DNA from: Deltaproteobacteria bacterium UBA6601
Lineage (GTDB): Bacteria; Myxococcota_A; UBA796; UBA9615
Direction: 5' to 3'
DNA length: 64,000 nt
NCBI GenBank assembly: GCA_002433485.1
Contig: DJIF01000021.1
Span: 1-64,000, forward strand
The notes under the pieces were generated by a model that saw only the letters and a program-made list of their open reading frames with translations, did no database searches and had not been told where the DNA came from. How positions within the stretch are numbered: the first letter of the stretch is position 1; every line of letters starts with the position of its first letter. A program made the translations under genes and the position numbers. Shown here in pieces: positions 6,323-15,023 of this stretch.

Positions 6323-8896
6323 ATGCTCATTACGGATGAAAAGCTCAACTGGTTCCGCCTCTGCCTGCTGACTCTACCTTGCTCGCTGTTGGTGGCATGC
6401 TCGTCGCCATTTTTTCCGCAGTTGAGTGTGGGCGAGGTCGATTTCGGTGTGCTTGAAGAGGGAGAGGTCGCCTATCAGCTTGTTGAGGTCTGGAATCCCG
6501 GTGATGCGTTGGATGTGAACCTTTTCGTTCAACCGAGCAGCGGGATCTTCTCCCACCCCGGAGAACAGCAACTCCACCTGGAATCCGAAACTCTTAGCGT
6601 GATTGAGCTGCGTGCCCGCGGAGATGAGCCCGGTGTGCACGTTGGAGCGCTGACCCTGCTCTGGGATGGTGGATCTGCAGAGACCCGCTTGAGCGCCAGC
6701 GTTGTGGCCGTTGCTGTGGATCAGGATCGGGACGGCGTGGACAGCACCATCGACTGTGATGACAGTGATCCAAGAATCCGTCCGGGCGTCGAGGAACTTT
6801 GTGACGGTCAGGATAACGATTGTGACGGTGTGCTGGCCGCTGACGAAGTTGATGAGGATGGTGATGGACAGCGTCCTTGTGATGGCGACTGTGATGATGG
6901 CTCGGTAGCGGTCCAGGTCGGTGCTGCAGAACTCTGTGATGGTGTGGACAACGATTGCGACGGGGTCGCAAACGCAGACTCCGCGGGCGAGGTTGACGCT
7001 GATGGCGACGGCGCGCTCAGTTGTGCCGACTGCGATGACAGCAGCGCTGACAATGCTCCCGGTGGGCTTGAGCTCTGCGATGGGCTCGACAACGATTGCG
7101 ACGGACTCGCCAACGCAGATTCAGGGGGCGAGTTAGATGCTGATGGTGACGGCTCGCTCAGCTGTGCCGACTGCGATGACAGCAGCGCAGCCCGCTGGCC
7201 CGGTGCAGCGGAACTCTGTGATGGTCTGGACAATGACTGCAACCTGCTCGCTGATGCCGACCCGGCAGGGGAACAGGATCTGGACGGCGACGGGGTTCTG
7301 TCCTGTGACGACTGTGATGACGCTAACGCCAGTGTCAGCCCTCAACTCACTGAACAGTGTGATGGCCTGGATACGGACTGCAACGGCTTGGCCGATGCCG
7401 ATGCAGAGGGTGAGGTCGATGGCGATGCTGACGGCAGTCTTTCATGCTTTGACTGTGATGATTCTGACAGCGAGAACCTACCGGGCAATCAAGAGCTCTG
7501 CGACGGTCAGGATAACGACTGCAATGGCCTCGCCGATTTCGGCCTTGCAGGCGAGGGCGACAGCGATGGTGATGGCTCCCTGACCTGTATCGACTGCGAT
7601 GATGGTGATCCCGCCAACTTTCCCGGTAATGGAGAGCTTTGCGACGGCGCTGATAATGACTGCAGCGGTTTGGCGGATGCGGACAGCGCTGGTGAGGTCG
7701 ATGGTGACGGCGACGGAGTGCTCTCATGCCTGGACTGCGACGACAGCGAGGCGCTTGTTCTGCCCGGCGCGGTCGAGCAGTGCGACGGAGTCGACAACAA
7801 CTGTGATGGAGCGGTTGATGAGAACGCGGTCTTTCAGGAGTTTTTCGTTAAGGGGGTCGATAGTCCGGAGGTTGAACTCTGGGTGGCCGATGGAAACGGC
7901 GGGTTCTTGACGCCCGAGTACTACGGGCCTGCTGTTTCTGAGTCGGTTCGAGGGCTTGCCACCGGGGACTTTGATGGCGATGGCTTCCTGGACTTTATCG
8001 TCAGCAACGGCCTGACCAGTCCAAGGGCCTATCTCTATCGCTCAGACTGTGAGGGCGGCTTTATTGAGGTCAACCAGGGGGCCACCGGTGGTCTTGAACT
8101 CAGCGGTCGCGCGGGGATTCAAGGTGCGGCAGATCTGGATCTGGACGGCGATGTTGATCTGCTGGGTTGGGACTTCAGCAGCGGTGCTGGCTGGGTATGG
8201 TTAAACAATGGCGATGGCAGCAGCTGGACACCCATCTCTGTAGCTGCTTCGGGCACTTCGCCGTTTACGTTGTCCTGGAACCCCAACAGTCCGAGCTTCA
8301 GGGAGGTGGTGTCGCTACCGCTGATCGATATGAGCGGTGACGGCTATCCGGATCTGGTGGAGTGTACCAACGCAGCAGGCGGCGGCAGTCTGTTTGCCGG
8401 CTCCAGCTGTCAGATTCACTTTGGCCGAGGCGATGGTACCTTCAGCTCCACATCAGCTCCTGAGTTTGGCGTGCTCCGTCGGCTCAATGGCATTGCCCTG
8501 GCCGACTTTGACGGTGACGGTGATGTGGATCTTCTCGGTGGTCTCGATGACGACGGTGATGCCGGTCAGGTCTGGTACTGGGCCGGCGGAGTTGCCTACC
8601 CCAGTGGGACTGGCAGCCAGGCTTTTGACGTCAACGAGAGCAGCGGTAACGGGTTCACCGACCAGAATCTGCCCGGATATGGGTGGATGTCACCCTACGA
8701 CTGGAACGGTGACGGGTTTGTTGATGTGCTGATCTCGTCCATGGATCCACACGGTTCTTCGACTCGTCGCTTGCAGGTGGCCATTAATGATGGATTTGCC
8801 AACTTTACGCTGCGGAACGTTGGGACCAGCTCGCACGGCTGGTCAGGTGCCTACACCGTTATCCAGGACTTGATGGCGGTCCCCGTGTGGCCTTGA
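6323..8896 (+). CDS. MopE-repeat lipoprotein with ASH-like and FG-GAP domains
   Basis: A predicted lipoprotein of 857 residues. I prefer the ATG at 6323 over the longer TTG frame at 6251, because it puts a normal signal peptide and an LVAC lipobox (Cys near residue 26) at the N-terminus. Residues about 32-130 resemble an ASH/HYDIN-type beta-sandwich (VDFGVLEEGE, then EVWNPGD). Residues about 143-500 hold eight MopE-type repeats. The rest carries FG-GAP/VCBS calcium-loop motifs (DFDGDGFLDFIVSN, DFDGDGDVDLLGG, DWNGDGFVDVLIS), suggesting an integrin-like propeller. A surface adhesin or binding role is inferred; no enzymatic motif is visible. It ends 22 bases from the convergent glycosyltransferase gene. 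Confidence 0.85.
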   Translation: MLITDEKLNWFRLCLLTLPCSLLVACSSPFFPQLSVGEVDFGVLEEGEVAYQLVEVWNPGDALDVNLFVQPSSGIFSHPGEQQLHLESETLSVIELRARGDEPGVHVGALTLLWDGGSAETRLSASVVAVAVDQDRDGVDSTIDCDDSDPRIRPGVEELCDGQDNDCDGVLAADEVDEDGDGQRPCDGDCDDGSVAVQVGAAELCDGVDNDCDGVANADSAGEVDADGDGALSCADCDDSSADNAPGGLELCDGLDNDCDGLANADSGGELDADGDGSLSCADCDDSSAARWPGAAELCDGLDNDCNLLADADPAGEQDLDGDGVLSCDDCDDANASVSPQLTEQCDGLDTDCNGLADADAEGEVDGDADGSLSCFDCDDSDSENLPGNQELCDGQDNDCNGLADFGLAGEGDSDGDGSLTCIDCDDGDPANFPGNGELCDGADNDCSGLADADSAGEVDGDGDGVLSCLDCDDSEALVLPGAVEQCDGVDNNCDGAVDENAVFQEFFVKGVDSPEVELWVADGNGGFLTPEYYGPAVSESVRGLATGDFDGDGFLDFIVSNGLTSPRAYLYRSDCEGGFIEVNQGATGGLELSGRAGIQGAADLDLDGDVDLLGWDFSSGAGWVWLNNGDGSSWTPISVAASGTSPFTLSWNPNSPSFREVVSLPLIDMSGDGYPDLVECTNAAGGGSLFAGSSCQIHFGRGDGTFSSTSAPEFGVLRRLNGIALADFDGDGDVDLLGGLDDDGDAGQVWYWAGGVAYPSGTGSQAFDVNESSGNGFTDQNLPGYGWMSPYDWNGDGFVDVLISSMDPHGSSTRRLQVAINDGFANFTLRNVGTSSHGWSGAYTVIQDLMAVPVWP
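6752..7822 (+). repeat. MopE-type repeat array (8 units)
   Basis: Eight units of about 40-45 residues. Units 3 and 4 (about 6985-7230) remain similar at DNA level around the SCADCDDSSA coding stretch, suggesting a recent duplication or conversion. One unit (DCDDGDPANFPGN) matches a unit in the array at 688-2440 over 13 residues, so the arrays share ancestry. Confidence 0.85.
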
Positions 8897-8918
8897 CTGC
8901 CCCCAATGGGTGGCCAAG

Positions 8919-9767
8919 CTAGCCTTTGGTCGGCAGTTGGCGCAGCAGGCTCAGGGGATAGTAGCGATAGTAGCGACGGATGTTGGGGTCGGGAATCTGT
9001 GGCTCCCCGCTCGCTCTCGCTTTGAGGTAACCGGCCAGATATGAGCCGGCGTGCTGAGGTCGGCCGCGCAAAAGATCCAGGCCTGTCTTAATGATGGCCC
9101 CGCCAATGCCGAGGCCGCGATAGTGGGCTGAGCGGCCGTAGTAGGACCCGGGGCTGCGGGCTCCAAGTTCCCGGGCCGCAAAGGAGGCGCGCGGTTCAAC
9201 CTTTGCTTGCCAGCCGTGCAACAGGGCGCTGCACAGTGAGGTGGTGTCGGCGGAGGGGCCGACCAGATAGCCCGCCTGGTCAAGGCATTGGCGTCGCCAC
9301 AGTCGGCAATTGCCCCGGACCCAGCTCGCTCGACGGCGGCTGGGCTTACCGTCCAAGCGGTGGTCAAGGCCGCTGGTCAAACCAACTCGAGGATGCTTGT
9401 TCAGGAACTCCATCAGCAGCGCGAAGTAGTTGGGTTTCGGAAAACAGTCTGCGTCGCAGATCCCCACCCCTATCAGCTGGCGGTAATCGTGCTTTGCTTT
9501 GATCAGTTCGAATCCAGAGCTGATCAGCGAGGCATAGTGCTCTCCCAGGGCATAGTCCGAGTGGGGCCGAGCACGGGTCTGCACAATGAGCTCGCCGCTG
9601 AAGTGTCGGCGGTGCTCCTCAATGAGCTCGCGGCTACCGTCTGAGCTGCTGTCATCAATGATTACCCAGGTCTCGGGGACCAGGGTCTGGGACGACATTG
9701 CGCTGAACAGCCTGGCGATGTTGTCTGCTTCGTTGCGTAGCGGCGTTACCAGGGCGTAGCCGGACAT
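8919..9767 (-). CDS. Family 2 glycosyltransferase
   Basis: A GT-A fold glycosyltransferase that would move a sugar from a nucleotide-sugar to a lipid-linked or polysaccharide acceptor at the cytoplasmic membrane. The N-terminus has the GT2 pattern VTPLRNEADNIARL followed by VIIDDSSSDGS, the nucleotide-binding Asp pair. A later CDADCFP matches the metal-binding DxD region. I chose the ATG at 9767 because it overlaps the upstream stop (TGATG) and has GGAG six bases upstream; a start at 9785 is also open. The product is 282 residues. It follows the sulfotransferase gene on the same strand and probably forms a two-gene operon with it. Confidence 0.85.
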   Translation of the reverse strand: MSGYALVTPLRNEADNIARLFSAMSSQTLVPETWVIIDDSSSDGSRELIEEHRRHFSGELIVQTRARPHSDYALGEHYASLISSGFELIKAKHDYRQLIGVGICDADCFPKPNYFALLMEFLNKHPRVGLTSGLDHRLDGKPSRRRASWVRGNCRLWRRQCLDQAGYLVGPSADTTSLCSALLHGWQAKVEPRASFAARELGARSPGSYYGRSAHYRGLGIGGAIIKTGLDLLRGRPQHAGSYLAGYLKARASGEPQIPDPNIRRYYRYYPLSLLRQLPTKG

Positions 9768-10669
9768 CAGGCGCTCCGGCGCCATTGTCTTCGCAGCCGG
9801 TCAATCAGTCCTCTTCGGAGGAGCTCCTGGAGCCCTGCTCGGCCAGTCTCCAGTGGGCTGGGACTGCGGGGTTCAGCGAAACATCGGCGGTAGCCCAGTT
9901 GATCGAGTTCCGCGCCGACGATGGCTTCAATGATCTCAACTTCGCGTTCTGAGAGTTCGTCTTGCCAGGCCTCGGCGCGCCTGGCGAGAATCGCTCCGTT
10001 AACCAGTTGATGCTGTTTTTGGGTGTAGCGGGGCAACTTCAGGGCGGGCAGCTTTGAGATTGGGAAGGGGCGACCCAGCCAGTCGCTGACTTCCGCCAGG
10101 GTGGCCTCGGGCTCGCTGACGAGGTCTTCGAAGCGCAGGCTGAGTGAGTGCTGGCCAAGCTTTGAGCAGGCGGCGCTCGCACGCTGGTGGCGCTGGAGCC
10201 ACCAGCGTGCGCTCGCAGCAGGGGTGCTGCGGCCCCAGTCAAGGCGTCTGACCGAGGCGAATACCGCCCGCGGATCGCGGACAATGTGCAGGAATCGGGA
10301 TTCAGGAAACAGCAGCCTGAGCTCATGCTGTAGGGCGAGGTTGTTGGGGCTGTGATCGATCCACAGTAGCTCTCCTTCGGGCTGGCCCATGTGCTGACGG
10401 ACCAGCCATTCCAGAAACTGAACCCGGTTCTTGGACCGCCAGGGCCAGTGCCTGAGGGCTGGTAGATTCCAGGCTCGGCGTTGCCAGTGTCGATGAAGGA
10501 GGGCAACCTGCTCTCGGTTAAGGGCTGCAGTGGCCTGCCCCAGCAGGATGTCCTTAAACTGGCTTTCGGGGGTTACTGCGGCGTCTGGCGTGCCGCTCAG
10601 CATGCGCGCGAGGAGGGTGGTCCCACTGCGGGGGCATCCACCAATAAACAATTGCTTGAACTGACTCAC
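9767..10669 (-). CDS. PAPS-dependent sulfotransferase
   Basis: It transfers sulfate from 3'-phosphoadenosine-5'-phosphosulfate to a hydroxyl or amine acceptor. The N-terminal GGCPRSGTTLLARML is the 5'-phosphosulfate loop, and LHIVRDPRAVFASVRRL is the 3'-phosphate site. I take the GTG at 10669 as start, giving 300 residues with the loop right at the N-terminus as usual in the family. The longer frame begins at a TTG at 10732 and would overlap the divergent flippase gene. The acceptor is unknown; the neighbouring glycosyltransferase, flippase and second sulfotransferase suggest a glycan. Confidence 0.85.
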   Translation of the reverse strand: MSQFKQLFIGGCPRSGTTLLARMLSGTPDAAVTPESQFKDILLGQATAALNREQVALLHRHWQRRAWNLPALRHWPWRSKNRVQFLEWLVRQHMGQPEGELLWIDHSPNNLALQHELRLLFPESRFLHIVRDPRAVFASVRRLDWGRSTPAASARWWLQRHQRASAACSKLGQHSLSLRFEDLVSEPEATLAEVSDWLGRPFPISKLPALKLPRYTQKQHQLVNGAILARRAEAWQDELSEREVEIIEAIVGAELDQLGYRRCFAEPRSPSPLETGRAGLQELLRRGLIDRLRRQWRRSA

Positions 10670-10691
10670 GGAGTGTGGAGGATCTCGCAGC

Positions 10692-12023
10692 GTGATGGCC
10701 AAGTCCACTGCAAACGGCTTGACTGGGCGCAAGGCTCTGCTGGCGCGAGGCAGCTTGTGGAACTTTGTCCTTAAGCTGATCTCGGTAGTGCTGCTGTTCT
10801 ATGCCGAGCTGCTGGTGGCCGGGGCCCTCGGTCTGGCCGAGTACGATCTCTGGGCCACAGCAGTCTCGTGGCTGACGATTCTCGCGGTGCTCGCCGCCCT
10901 GGGCATGAACACCCTGGTAGTCCGCCAGTTACCGGCATTCATCAGTACCGGAGCTCGTGTTCGGGCCCGTAGCGTGTTGCGTTGGACCAGTCGCCGGATG
11001 GGGCTTGCGGCGCTGGTTCTGGGGGCTCTGCTGCTGCTGGGCCGTCATCGGCTCTCAGGGCAGGGTGGGGAACTCGCTCCGGTGCTGTTGGTCATCGCCT
11101 TGATGCTGCCGTTTCAGGTCCTGCTGTTACACAGCGAAGCGGCCTTGCGGGGCTTCTCTAGGCCGCTGCTTTCACAGGTCCCCCAATTGCTGCTTCGTCC
11201 ATTGCTCTTCGTGGTCTTGTTGGGCGCAGCTCTGCAGGTCGGCTTTCGTTGGACAGCTGAGCGGGTCGCAGTTGCAGCACTGATCAGTCTGTTGTTCTCC
11301 TGGTTGTTTGCCTGGGCTCGGCTACGTTCGGTGGTCGGTCAGGAACTGGGACAGGGTGTGCCTCAGTCTCCGGATCCAGCTTGGCGGAAGCTGGTCGCGC
11401 AGTTGTTTGGCCTGCAGTTGGCCGGGGTGCTGGTGGCCCAGGCCGATCCGGCCATGCTCTATGCCCTCGCCCCGTCTGGGCAGGCTGGCATTTACGCCGT
11501 AGCTGGGCGGCTCGCGATGTTCCTGAGCTTTGCTCAAGTGGCGGTCAATGTGGTTCTGGCGCCTTTGATGTCGAGCCTGCACGCTACTGGTGCACGAGCA
11601 GAACTGCAGCAGCATCTGCGCCGAGCAGCGCGGGGGATCGCACTGTTCACCTTGCCGGCGCTTGTGGTGATGTGGTGGACAGGGCCATGGTTACTCAGTC
11701 TGTTCGGCCCGGGATTTGAGGAGGGTGAGCGGACCTTGCGCTGGCTTATCTGCGGCAGAGGCTTTGCTGCTTTGTCCGGTGCGGTCTCTCTGTTGTTGGT
11801 GATGTGCGGCCACCAGGGTGTTGCTTTGCGAATTCTGCTGGTGACCGCTGTGGGCAAGTTGTTGGCCAACCTGCTCTTGATGCCGCTGTGGGGGGCTGAG
11901 GGCGCGGCGATGGCGACCGTCGGGATGCTTGCGCTGAGCAACGGCTGGGCCTGGCTTGAGGTGCGCCGTCGGCTTGGCTTTGACCCTTCTGTGTTGACCG
12001 TGTTGCGCTCGGCTGTGCACTGA
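10692..12023 (+). CDS. Polysaccharide flippase (Wzx/MurJ-like, MOP superfamily)
   Basis: A 443-residue membrane protein with about twelve to fourteen hydrophobic segments, as expected for a flippase that moves lipid-linked sugars across the cytoplasmic membrane. The C-terminal third has typical signatures of the polysaccharide-export branch, including WLICGRGF, a MCGHQGVALRILLVT stretch, and NLLLMPLWGAEGAAMAT. The start may be the GTG at 10692 or the ATG at 10695; GGAGG at 10677-10681 supports the GTG. It is followed two bases after its stop by a second sulfotransferase gene, and is divergent from the glycosyltransferase operon. Confidence 0.85.
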   Translation: MMAKSTANGLTGRKALLARGSLWNFVLKLISVVLLFYAELLVAGALGLAEYDLWATAVSWLTILAVLAALGMNTLVVRQLPAFISTGARVRARSVLRWTSRRMGLAALVLGALLLLGRHRLSGQGGELAPVLLVIALMLPFQVLLLHSEAALRGFSRPLLSQVPQLLLRPLLFVVLLGAALQVGFRWTAERVAVAALISLLFSWLFAWARLRSVVGQELGQGVPQSPDPAWRKLVAQLFGLQLAGVLVAQADPAMLYALAPSGQAGIYAVAGRLAMFLSFAQVAVNVVLAPLMSSLHATGARAELQQHLRRAARGIALFTLPALVVMWWTGPWLLSLFGPGFEEGERTLRWLICGRGFAALSGAVSLLLVMCGHQGVALRILLVTAVGKLLANLLLMPLWGAEGAAMATVGMLALSNGWAWLEVRRRLGFDPSVLTVLRSAVH

Positions 12024-12025
12024 CC

Positions 12026-12883
12026 ATGGCGCTGTCTTCGTTTCACAGGCTGTCTCGCGCCCTATCCCAAAGGGCGCTGTTTCCGCTGCGGCGACTTACT
12101 TCCGGTCTGAGGGTTTTGCCCAGCGCTTTGATTCTCGGTTGCCAGCGCGGCGGTACCACTCGCCTGCATCACGCTTTGCATCAGCATCCGCAGCTTTATG
12201 CGAGCTACCCCAAAGAACTCCACTTCTTTGATGGGGGGCTGCCCGGTCGCCAGCGTCCTTGGCGCGCCAGTCTTGGCTGGTACAAGGCTCACTTTCCCTT
12301 ATCCAGTAGCATGGTGCCTGGGATGCGCTGTCTGGAGAGTTCTCCGCTCTACCTATTCCATCCTGAGGTGCCCGCCCGGGTCGCTTCTGTGATTCCTTCA
12401 GCGCGCTTCATAGTGTTGTTGAGAGACCCGGTGGAGCGGGCCATCTCTCATTTCTTTCACGAGCGTGCCAAGGGCCGCGAGGCGCTGTCGCTGAGCGAGG
12501 CTCTTGCTGCCGAGGAGCGCCGATTAAAGGTGGCTTTGGGTGCTGGCGACTACAACAGTCGGCCCTTTTTGCAGCAGTCGTATCGGCTGCGGGGTGAATA
12601 TGCAACGCAGCTTGAGCGCTGGTTACAGCGGTTCTCTCGGGAGCAGTTTCTGTTTCTGCGCAGCGAGGACCTCGTCGCTCGTCCCGAGCCGACTGTGATG
12701 CGGATTCTGGACTTCCTCGAAGTGGCGCCTATGTCACTCAATCTAGCGGTTGAGCCCGCCAATGCAGCTGCCCGCGGCGAGGACGTCCCATGGGAGTTGC
12801 GAGATCAACTGCAGCAGCATTTTCGGGAGCACAATGAGCGTCTTGGCAGGTTGTTAGGCGAGGACTTCAGTGCCTGGTCGTGA
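12026..12883 (+). CDS. Second PAPS-dependent sulfotransferase, heparan-type family
   Basis: A 285-residue sulfotransferase distinct from the one at 9767-10669. ALILGCQRGGTTRLHHAL is the 5'-phosphosulfate loop, with KELHFFDGG just after it as in heparan-sulfate and related bacterial enzymes. IVLLRDPVERAISHFFHER is the 3'-phosphate site. The KELHFF motif and the later YATQLERWL are typical of the Sulfotransfer_1 group. It starts two bases after the flippase stop, so the two genes are almost certainly co-transcribed. Together with the divergent pair they point to export and sulfation of a glycan or glycolipid. Confidence 0.85.
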   Translation: MALSSFHRLSRALSQRALFPLRRLTSGLRVLPSALILGCQRGGTTRLHHALHQHPQLYASYPKELHFFDGGLPGRQRPWRASLGWYKAHFPLSSSMVPGMRCLESSPLYLFHPEVPARVASVIPSARFIVLLRDPVERAISHFFHERAKGREALSLSEALAAEERRLKVALGAGDYNSRPFLQQSYRLRGEYATQLERWLQRFSREQFLFLRSEDLVARPEPTVMRILDFLEVAPMSLNLAVEPANAAARGEDVPWELRDQLQQHFREHNERLGRLLGEDFSAWS

Positions 12884-12967
12884 TGCTGCCGCTCACTGGA
12901 TGAGAGGGCCAGCAGCGCGCCGCCGCGGCCTTTAGTACCTGCTCTGCCGCGCTGTTATGCTCTGTCT

Positions 12968-13363
12968 GTGACCGAAGCTGTTCCGAGCGCGCAGGAGTCG
13001 AGCCTGCGCTTGATCAGGGTGGTCTGCTTGTACCATCTGATGGGGGGCGCGGTCCTCGCTCTGTTTCCCGCCGATCTGTATGCCTTTTTAGAGCTAGAAC
13101 CGCCGCGCTACTGGCTGTTGCACTACATTCTTGCCGCAGCTGCCTTGCTGGCTGGGGCCTTCCTGCATCTGGCACGTTCTGCCCCGCGACTGCGCGCTGG
13201 GTTGCTGTTGGCTGTGATCCTGGGAAACCTGGTCCTCGGTGCTCTGCTAGCCTTCTTTGTCGCCTGGTCTCAGTTGCCAATGTTGCTGTTTGGCCCGGCG
13301 CTGGCGAGCGGTCTCCTGGCCTGGTTGCTTTGGGGGCTTGATGACAGGGAGGAGGCCCAGTGA
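12968..13363 (+). CDS. Small four-helix membrane protein, unknown
   Basis: A 131-residue protein with about four transmembrane segments, starting at a GTG. The sequence (VCLYHLMGGAVLALFPADLYAFLEL, then LLHYILAAAALLAGAFL) resembles small integral membrane proteins of unknown function; I cannot name a family. No good ribosome binding site is visible. Its stop overlaps the GTG of the next gene (GTGA), so the two are translationally coupled, and both lead into plsX. Confidence 0.65.
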   Translation: MTEAVPSAQESSLRLIRVVCLYHLMGGAVLALFPADLYAFLELEPPRYWLLHYILAAAALLAGAFLHLARSAPRLRAGLLLAVILGNLVLGALLAFFVAWSQLPMLLFGPALASGLLAWLLWGLDDREEAQ

Positions 13364-13974
13364 GCGAGGACAGAAGGCAGGCTCTCAAGCAGGTGCTCGA
13401 AGAGCTTGAGCTGCGCCTCGATGAGGCGGCGCGCACCGTGCAGAGCCGCCCGGAGTGGAAGTCCGCGCGCGCGTTGGTGGATGTTCTGGCCGCTAGCTCT
13501 ACTGAGGAACTGGACCTTGAGACCGTGGACGATCGGGTCAGGGAGGCAGAAGCGGCTCGGGATCTGCTGGATATCGCCAGCTCCGAAGTTAGGCAGCAGG
13601 AGCAACTGGACGAGCGACTGCGCGCCGAGCGGTTGGCCGAGGACCAGCGTCTGCTTATGGACCTGAACGCTCAGTGCGTTCGCTATCGAAATTTGGTGGT
13701 CATCTCGTTTGTCATGCCCTTGTTCTTTGTGACCTGGCCGGCAGCTTCGCGCTTTGTGTTGCTGTGTCTGGTCCCGGTGTTGATCGGCTTTGGCCAGATG
13801 CGGGCGCAGAGTCAGCAGCTGGAAGGCCGGATCTGGAGGGTTCTCCAAGCCCGTGTTGACGAGGCTAGGGCCCGGGTTCGGATGCTGCACTGGGCTGCTC
13901 TTGCTGCTGCACTTGCTACCTTGCTGTGGTTTGTCATTGCCTTGTTCGCCATGGAAGCTCGCGCCGGGGGCTGA
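13360..13974 (+). CDS. Coiled-coil membrane protein, unknown
   Basis: A 204-residue protein. Residues 1-100 are a charged heptad-like helix (LEELELRLDEAARTVQ, then LRAERLAEDQRLLMD), probably coiled coil and cytoplasmic. Two hydrophobic segments follow at about 110-140, then a second amphipathic helix and a final transmembrane helix near 175-197. No enzymatic motif is seen. Its stop lies two bases before the plsX GTG, so it is in the same transcript. A scaffolding role near phospholipid synthesis would be speculation. Confidence 0.7.
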   Translation: MSEDRRQALKQVLEELELRLDEAARTVQSRPEWKSARALVDVLAASSTEELDLETVDDRVREAEAARDLLDIASSEVRQQEQLDERLRAERLAEDQRLLMDLNAQCVRYRNLVVISFVMPLFFVTWPAASRFVLLCLVPVLIGFGQMRAQSQQLEGRIWRVLQARVDEARARVRMLHWAALAAALATLLWFVIALFAMEARAGG

Positions 13975-13976
13975 GC

Positions 13977-15023
13977 GTGCCGGCAGCTGAGGTCCCGATC
14001 CGCATCGCTCTGGACTGCATGGGCAGCGACCGCGGCCCTCAGGTTGTGGTTGAGGCTGCAGCCTTGCTGTCCCAGCGCCGCGAGGACCTGCAGCTGATTC
14101 TGGTCGGTGATGGTCGGGCCGTCGGACCCCTTCTTGATGCTCAGAGCTACGAGCCGCGACGTCTCTCATTGCGCCATACCGCCCAGTGGGTGACTGCCGG
14201 TGAAGCCGCTCGGCAGGCGCTACAGCAGAAGCCCGCCGCCTCGGTGTTGGTCTGCTCGCAGATGGTCGCCGAGGGGCAGGCCGATGCGGTGGTTACAGCG
14301 GGCTCAACCGGGGCCCTGATCCTGGCGGCCGAGCGCAGTCTCGGGCGGCTCCCAGGTGTCCGGCGGGCTGCGCTGGCTGCAGTGGTTCCGACCGAGCTTC
14401 GTCATGGTAGGGGGGAAGACCCCTTTGCCCTGCTTCTTGATGTTGGCTCGACCCTACAGGTGACCGCTCAGGATCTGGTCAGCTTTGCGGTTATGGGCTC
14501 CGCCTATGCGCGGATTATTTCGGATAATCCGCGGCCGCGCGTGGCGCTGTTGAGCAATGGTTCCGAACCTCGTAAAGGGCCTCCCGAGGTAGTCGAGGCG
14601 CACGCCTTGTTGGGTGACCTTGAGGGCCTGGAATTCCTCGGCAATGTCGAAGGTCTCGACATTCCTCGCGGCACCGCTGATGTGGTGGTCATGGGAGGCT
14701 TCGTCGGCAATGTGGTGCTAAAGATGTTGGAGGGCTTTGGCGAGGTGATCAGTGACCTGGCTCAAGACCAGCGGTCCCGCCACTTGCTTGGTCGACTGGG
14801 CCTTGACCAGCTCTCTTCCGGGGCGCGCCAGATTCAGAGTCTGCTCGACTGGGAGTCCTATGGTGGGGCTCCGGTTCTCGGCTTTACCCATCCCGTTATC
14901 AAGGCCCACGGTCGTAGCGGTAGCCGAGCCATCGCGAATGCTTGCAAGGTTGCGGCCAAGGTGGCTCGCTCTGACATGACCCAGAGGATTGAACGCGCGG
15001 TCCGGCAGCAGGGGTCCGGCTGA
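13977..15023 (+). CDS. plsX: Phosphate acyltransferase PlsX
   Basis: PlsX makes acyl-phosphate from acyl-ACP, feeding PlsY for the first step of phospholipid synthesis. The N-terminus IRIALDCMGSDRGPQ is the family signature, and SAGSTGA-like TAGSTGALILAAER and VGGFVGN-like VMGGFVGNVVLKMLEG follow at the usual places. I chose the GTG at 13977, two bases after the preceding stop, giving 348 residues, the usual length. In many bacteria plsX precedes fab genes; here it is instead overlapped (TGATG) by an App1-like phosphatase gene. Confidence 0.93.
   Translation: MPAAEVPIRIALDCMGSDRGPQVVVEAAALLSQRREDLQLILVGDGRAVGPLLDAQSYEPRRLSLRHTAQWVTAGEAARQALQQKPAASVLVCSQMVAEGQADAVVTAGSTGALILAAERSLGRLPGVRRAALAAVVPTELRHGRGEDPFALLLDVGSTLQVTAQDLVSFAVMGSAYARIISDNPRPRVALLSNGSEPRKGPPEVVEAHALLGDLEGLEFLGNVEGLDIPRGTADVVVMGGFVGNVVLKMLEGFGEVISDLAQDQRSRHLLGRLGLDQLSSGARQIQSLLDWESYGGAPVLGFTHPVIKAHGRSGSRAIANACKVAAKVARSDMTQRIERAVRQQGSG

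Noticed and set aside
13270..14169. 299-codon minus-strand frame opposite the coiled-coil gene and plsX
   Set aside because: It overlaps two genes with strong protein evidence and has Arg/Pro/Gln-rich shadow composition.
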